Shown: positions 61,227 through 64,000 of the stretch, piece after piece
Numbering within the stretch: the stretch's first letter is position 1
Layout of the letters: each line of letters starts with the position of its first letter
Source of the DNA: Sediminibacterium goheungense
Lineage (GTDB): Bacteria > Bacteroidota > Bacteroidia > Chitinophagales > Chitinophagaceae
Length of the DNA: 64,000 bases
NCBI RefSeq assembly: GCF_004361915.1
Contig: NZ_SNWP01000010.1
Location: forward strand, 878,501-942,500
Direction of reading: 5' to 3'
Notes under the pieces: model-generated
What the model saw: the letters and a program-made list of their open reading frames with translations, nothing else
The model's database searches: none
Told to the model about the DNA's origin: nothing
Program-made: the position numbers and the translations under genes

Positions 61227-61463
61227 TTACTTGGCATGTTCTTCCAGGTAAGCAACAGCCTGACCAACTGTAGTGATGGTTTCTGCCTGCTCATCAGGAA
61301 TAGAGATGTTGAATTCTTTTTCGAATTCCATAATCAACTCAACGGTATCCAGTGAATCGGCACCGAGGTCGTTAGTGAAAGAAGCCTCATTGGTAACCTC
61401 AGCTTCATCTACCCCTAACTTGTCAACTATGATTTTCTTAACTCTTGTTGCGATGTCTGACAT
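61227..61463 (-). CDS. acpP: Acyl carrier protein
   Basis: 78 residues, very acidic helical bundle. The phosphopantetheine attachment site is Ser37 in [11 protein letters not shown]. Carries acyl chains for fatty-acid synthesis in the cytosol. First gene of acpP-fabF-rnc with a strong promoter directly upstream. Confidence 0.98.
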   Translation of the reverse strand: MSDIATRVKKIIVDKLGVDEAEVTNEASFTNDLGADSLDTVELIMEFEKEFNISIPDEQAETITTVGQAVAYLEEHAK

Positions 61464-61487
61464 TGTAAAAAGTTTTTGTTACAGCCG

Positions 61488-61516
61488 CAAAAATATACTT
61501 TTTGTTAAATAAGCAA
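61488..61516 (-). promoter_or_regulatory. acpP promoter
   Basis: Minus strand TTG (61514-61516), 18-nt spacer, TATTTTTG (61488-61495), an almost ideal Bacteroidetes sigma-A promoter, 24 nt before the acpP ATG. Confidence 0.7.
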
Positions 61517-61585
61517 TCTTTTCGGCCATATTTGTTTCCACAGGCTACAATAGGCCAATGATGCCCAAAGCAGATAGGCTCAGGA

Positions 61586-61712
61586 AGTGCGGAAGACGGG
61601 AAGTCAGAAAGTCCGGAAGTATTGTTATGGAAAGTGGATTTTTCCTGTTTTCAGGCTATGAAAAGTACTTTTTCATCTTCCGGACTTCGGACTATCCGAC
61701 TTCCGGACTTAA
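61586..61712. repeat. GGAAGTCC-type inverted repeat
   Basis: Left arm about 61586-61619 (GGAAGTCAGAAAGTCCGGAAGT-like units), right arm about 61676-61711 (CTTCCGGACTTCGGACTATCC-like units), complementary with several mismatches around 55 nt. It occupies the divergent gap between acpP and the GNAT gene; the rest of the 299-bp gap holds only the acpP promoter. Confidence 0.75.
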
Positions 61713-61762
61713 GGCCAAATATTAAAAATGATTCCTATCTTGTACGTCCTATTCCCCCGACT

Positions 61763-62191
61763 ATGGCATTAAAACTCATCGACCACGGATCCAAAGAGTA
61801 CCAGCAGATGGTAGAATTGCGCTATCAGATACTCCGTAAACCCCTCGGACTCAGTTTTACCATGGAGGAACTGGAAAAAGAGAAAAATGATATCCTGATC
61901 GGCTGTTTTGATGAGGAAAAGCTGGAAGGCTGCTGTATGCTGATGGAAGAAGGAGAAAAAACCGTTCGTCTGAGGCAAATGGCCGTTTTATCGGGTTTGC
62001 AGGGAAAAGGTATTGGCCGGGTATTGATGATGTTTGCCGAAAATATTGCCCGTGACCGTGGTTACAAGCGCCTCACCATGCACGCCCGCGGCACCGCCGT
62101 TGGCTTCTACGAAAAACAGGGCTATAATATCTGCAGCGAAGAATTCTTCGAAGTAACCATACCGCATTATGTAATGGAGAAACAGCTTTGA
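61763..62191 (+). CDS. GNAT-family N-acetyltransferase
   Basis: 142 residues from the ATG at 61763. GNAT fold: acetyl-CoA-binding segment RLRQMAVLSGLQGKGIGRVLM (Q/RxxGxG/A motif) near 76-96, then ARDRGYKRLTMHARGTAVGFYEKQGY near 104-129. Acceptor unknown. The longer open frame to 61622 is repeat-derived sequence. Confidence 0.9.
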   Translation: MALKLIDHGSKEYQQMVELRYQILRKPLGLSFTMEELEKEKNDILIGCFDEEKLEGCCMLMEEGEKTVRLRQMAVLSGLQGKGIGRVLMMFAENIARDRGYKRLTMHARGTAVGFYEKQGYNICSEEFFEVTIPHYVMEKQL

Positions 62192-62195
62192 GAAC

Positions 62196-62298
62196 AGAGG
62201 AATAAGGAATATGAAATATGAAATCAGGAAGTAAACTCCCTTTCTTATTCCCTTTCTCATTCCTTATTTCTTATTCCTTATTTCTTATTCCTTATTTT
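62196..62298. repeat. GGAATAA-type inverted repeat
   Basis: Left tract GAGGAATAAGGAATATGAAA (62196-62228) and a longer right tract of TTCCTTATTTCTTATT units (about 62240-62298), imperfectly complementary. It lies between the convergent GNAT and YcxB-like genes. Same heptad (GGAATAA) as the mce/rnc element. Confidence 0.75.
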
Positions 62299-62775
62299 TC
62301 ATCGGTCTCCAATCTTCTTCCTCAACAACCCCCGCAGATCGTGGCGGAATTCGTCGCCCATGTTTTCTTTGGGTACAAGGAAGAAGGATTTACTGTCGAA
62401 ATAGAGATGGAAAAAATGCGGGCTCTCAAAAAAGCGGGAAAATTTGTTCCAGTCCCAGTCTACATAACCCCGTTCATTTTCAAGGCGTATGGCCGATTCA
62501 TTAAAATCGATGATAAAACTGTCTTGAAAAGTGGCCGCTTTACGGTAAATATTATTGGGAAGAAAATACCAGAAAGATGCCATCAGCATGATCCAGATAA
62601 AAGAGCCCAGCAAAAAAGGTTCTGGCCGGATCTTCTTCATATAAAAAAGTACAGCCGCCGCAATGGCAAATACATTTACCAGCACCATTAATACCCTGAT
62701 CTCAGGTTTCTGTACAAAGTGATACCGAAGTGCCTGAATGACTTTCTTTTTATCGTAGGAAAAACTGACTTGCAT
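62299..62775 (-). CDS. YcxB-like membrane protein
   Basis: 158 residues from the ATG at 62775. Two adjacent TM helices (about 30-48 and 55-72) and a soluble C-terminal domain with WDWNKFSRFFESPHFFHLYFDSKSFFLVPKE, the pattern of YcxB-like domains (a PH-like fold). Function unknown. TATCTTTG ends 4 nt before the ATG, which rules out the longer frame. Confidence 0.72.
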   Translation of the reverse strand: MQVSFSYDKKKVIQALRYHFVQKPEIRVLMVLVNVFAIAAAVLFYMKKIRPEPFLLGSFIWIMLMASFWYFLPNNIYRKAATFQDSFIIDFNESAIRLENERGYVDWDWNKFSRFFESPHFFHLYFDSKSFFLVPKENMGDEFRHDLRGLLRKKIGDR

Positions 62776-62779
62776 GGAA

Positions 62780-62787
62780 CAAAGATA
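62780..62787 (-). promoter_or_regulatory. -7 promoter element of the YcxB-like gene
   Basis: TATCTTTG (minus strand), exact match, 4 nt before the ATG, predicting a leaderless transcript as for tsaE. Confidence 0.6.
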
Positions 62788-62896
62788 GGAAGCAATAGCT
62801 GATGTCAGATGGCTGATGTCTGATTTGATCAAGTCGACCCTGGATGAAAATCAGGTATAAATACGGTAAAAAAAGTCGGTTTGAATTTGCATCTTG

Positions 62897-62918
62897 CCTG
62901 ATTGATTTTTTAATCAGG
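62897..62918 (+). promoter_or_regulatory. Hairpin directly before the ART-like start codon
   Basis: CCTGATT/AATCAGG, 7-bp perfect inverted repeat with an 8-nt loop, ending 3 nt before the ATG at 62922. It could be an operator or a translation-blocking hairpin for the two-gene unit. Confidence 0.5.
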
Positions 62919-62921
62919 TTT

Positions 62922-63257
62922 ATGGTTTTATACCGTGCTGTTTCCACTGCTGAAAAAGATGATATACAAATCCATAAACAATTCCGCACCCAAATCAATA
63001 CGCTTGAGGCAAAGCAATTCTTTAGCAGTGAAGTAGCTGTATCAGAGTACGTTGCAGCTTCTGTTAAGCGCAATTTCATCCCTCCTTATACATATATACT
63101 CACTGTATCGATTAACGAGCAGTGTTTTCTGCACGTAACACATAACCGACAGGAATTAGACGGCCATGATGCCATTAGCATTGACCAGCAACATTTATCC
63201 CTTTTCAACAAATTTGTTATCTTTATAGAACCAAATGTTATCGAAGACAGCCTATAA
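62922..63257 (+). CDS. Small protein with ADP-ribosyltransferase-like pattern
   Basis: 111 residues from the ATG at 62922. No confident family. The residue pattern (LYRAVS at 3-8, Glu11, then LEAKQFFSSEVAVSEYV at 28-44, a hydrophobic strand YILTVSI, and FNKFVIFIE near the end) resembles small ART-fold proteins, where Y-R, a Lys/Phe strand and S are typical. This is weak evidence, so function is unknown. It overlaps the following EF-Tu domain III gene by 23 bp, so the two are translationally coupled. Confidence 0.6.
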   Translation: MVLYRAVSTAEKDDIQIHKQFRTQINTLEAKQFFSSEVAVSEYVAASVKRNFIPPYTYILTVSINEQCFLHVTHNRQELDGHDAISIDQQHLSLFNKFVIFIEPNVIEDSL

Positions 63258-63555
63258 TATCAAAGCAAAAATTTCTCTTTTGCCTACCCGTCTGGGCGGA
63301 AGACAAAATCCTGTTGCTACAGGTTACAGACCTGCTTTGGCATTTAATACAGCGCAACATTATTCTGGCGAGATAGAATTACTTGACCAGCCACAATTAA
63401 AACCCGGAGATTCGGGTACTGTATTTATTCGTCTAATTCCAGCCAAACATATTCGCAAAAACCTGAAATCCAATGATGCCTTTACTTTACATGAAGGAAG
63501 CAAAGCCATTGGATCGGGTATAATTGTGAGCGCGGAGATAGTGAGTAGTGAGTAG
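63235..63555 (+). CDS. Stand-alone EF-Tu domain III homologue
   Basis: 106 residues matching only the third (C-terminal beta-barrel) domain of EF-Tu: IKAKISLLPTRLGGRQNP at 9-26, TGYRPALAF at 29-37, YSGEIEL at 43-49, PGDSGTVFIRLIP, and HEGSKAIGSGII. No GTPase domain or domain II is present, and no upstream remnant of tuf exists, so it is not a simple truncated tuf gene. It overlaps the upstream ART-like ORF. The last codons (IVSSE, stop) come from a GTGAGTA repeat. Role unknown; a partner or decoy for the upstream protein is possible. Confidence 0.8.
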   Translation: MLSKTAYNIKAKISLLPTRLGGRQNPVATGYRPALAFNTAQHYSGEIELLDQPQLKPGDSGTVFIRLIPAKHIRKNLKSNDAFTLHEGSKAIGSGIIVSAEIVSSE

Positions 63556-63563
63556 TGAGTAAG
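63542..63563 (+). repeat. Single GTGAGTA heptad arm
   Basis: Three GTGAGTA units including the stop codon of the EF-Tu domain III-like gene. No complementary partner is seen in the following 430 bp, so this is an unpaired arm, or its partner was lost. Confidence 0.75.
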
Positions 63564-63638
63564 CATGTTTCAATTCATCATTATTCGCCGTAGATCAAAC
63601 GCCCCCATTGATTAAGCGGTATTATGTAAAATATTTCC

Positions 63639-64000
63639 ATGACTTCCGAAGAGAGAAAAACAGCCCTTGAGAAGGAATACAATATTGTACAGGCTACCCT
63701 TACTTACCTCATAGGTTTGCATGGCCGTACTATTGTGTATGATGGTGATGATATGATTGGACATTATTACCGGCAGGAAAAACAAAAAGCGGAGAAATAT
63801 TACCAGGAACGTAAACGCAGCAGGTTGCAGGTACAACTGAAAAAACTCACAAAATCATTGGAATCTTCCATGGATTTCAACTACGCCATTTTTATTAAAG
63901 AACAAACCGGTTACGCCATTGATATATTCGAAGAACTTACAAAAGATATTCAGCAGCTAATCAGTCAGGATGAAATACTGAGCCGTGAACAATGGCGCAA
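63639..64000 (+). CDS. Partial hypothetical protein, cut by window end
   Basis: An open frame from the ATG at 63639 running off the window, at least 120 residues. Reads MTSEERKTALEKEYNIVQ, then a Tyr/Gln/Lys-rich helical segment (YYRQEKQKAEKYYQERKRSR) and further predicted helices. Highly charged, likely coiled-coil, no membrane segment. I do not recognise it. It lies 83 bp after the EF-Tu domain III-like gene and may belong to the same unit. Confidence 0.6.
   Translation, partial: MTSEERKTALEKEYNIVQATLTYLIGLHGRTIVYDGDDMIGHYYRQEKQKAEKYYQERKRSRLQVQLKKLTKSLESSMDFNYAIFIKEQTGYAIDIFEELTKDIQQLISQDEILSREQWR

Noticed and set aside
63235..63555. Truncated tuf gene
   Set aside because: No trace of the GTPase or domain II upstream; the gene starts cleanly at domain III with its own ATG and overlaps another ORF.

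Overview
The window looks like a Bacteroidetes chromosome, most probably a Chitinophagaceae-type member of the Chitinophagales. The sequence grounds are GldG/GldF gliding-type ABC genes, a fused MurF-alanine racemase, a split transketolase, a bacterial GGGP synthase, promoters of the TAnnTTTG type, few Shine-Dalgarno sites and several TTG or GTG starts. The family assignment is inference. Nearly all of the window is core metabolism and housekeeping, with no prophage, no CRISPR array and no rRNA or tRNA gene that I could recognise.

Layout. 0-9 kb: DeoR regulator divergent from anmK, a secreted RidA-like protein, ald and tsaE, a copper P-type ATPase, a DM13 lipoprotein with an outer-membrane barrel, and a GIY-YIG gene set inside two pairs of REP-like repeats. 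9-22 kb: B12-dependent ribonucleotide reductase nrdJ, GGGP synthase, pentapeptide protein, DUF1684 and M28 secreted proteins, a LytS/LytTR two-component pair, dxs, two small membrane proteins and a YkuD-type protein. 22-35 kb: scpA, mscL, ppk2, an EamA exporter, frr, transketolase N-half, a LolE-like permease, rbfA, an MsbA-like exporter, a DksA-like protein with a histone-H1-like tail, and ileS. 35-46 kb: a complete C5 haem pathway, with hemJ and hemH on the minus strand and hemA-C-D-E-F-B-L on the plus strand. 46-64 kb: a D-2-hydroxyacid dehydrogenase, lspA, murF-alr, terC, gldGF, an IS200-type transposase next to REP hairpins, iscS-iscU-iscA, methylmalonyl-CoA epimerase, rnc, fabF, acpP, a GNAT protein, and at the end an ADP-ribosyltransferase-like ORF overlapping a stand-alone EF-Tu domain III homologue.

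The most unusual signal is a class of short low-complexity inverted repeats. Their arms are three to four tandem 7-mers of the type GTSARTN (for example GTGAGTA/GTCAGTA, GTGAATG/GTCAATG, GTGAATT/GTCAATT) or other private 7-8-mers (TTTGATT, GGAATAA, TTTGGAAA). They sit at many gene junctions. In the haem operon they occupy every junction from hemD onward. Three of them carry a four-helix-bundle (23S-IVS-type) gene between near-perfect arms, and one forms a hairpin inside hemC that is translated in frame. Others supply stop codons, a start codon or C-terminal residues to neighbouring genes. This resembles 23S rRNA intervening sequences (complementary arms plus a four-helix-bundle ORF), but located in a protein-coding operon. 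Whether the elements are mobile or are processed by RNase III is not shown by the sequence.
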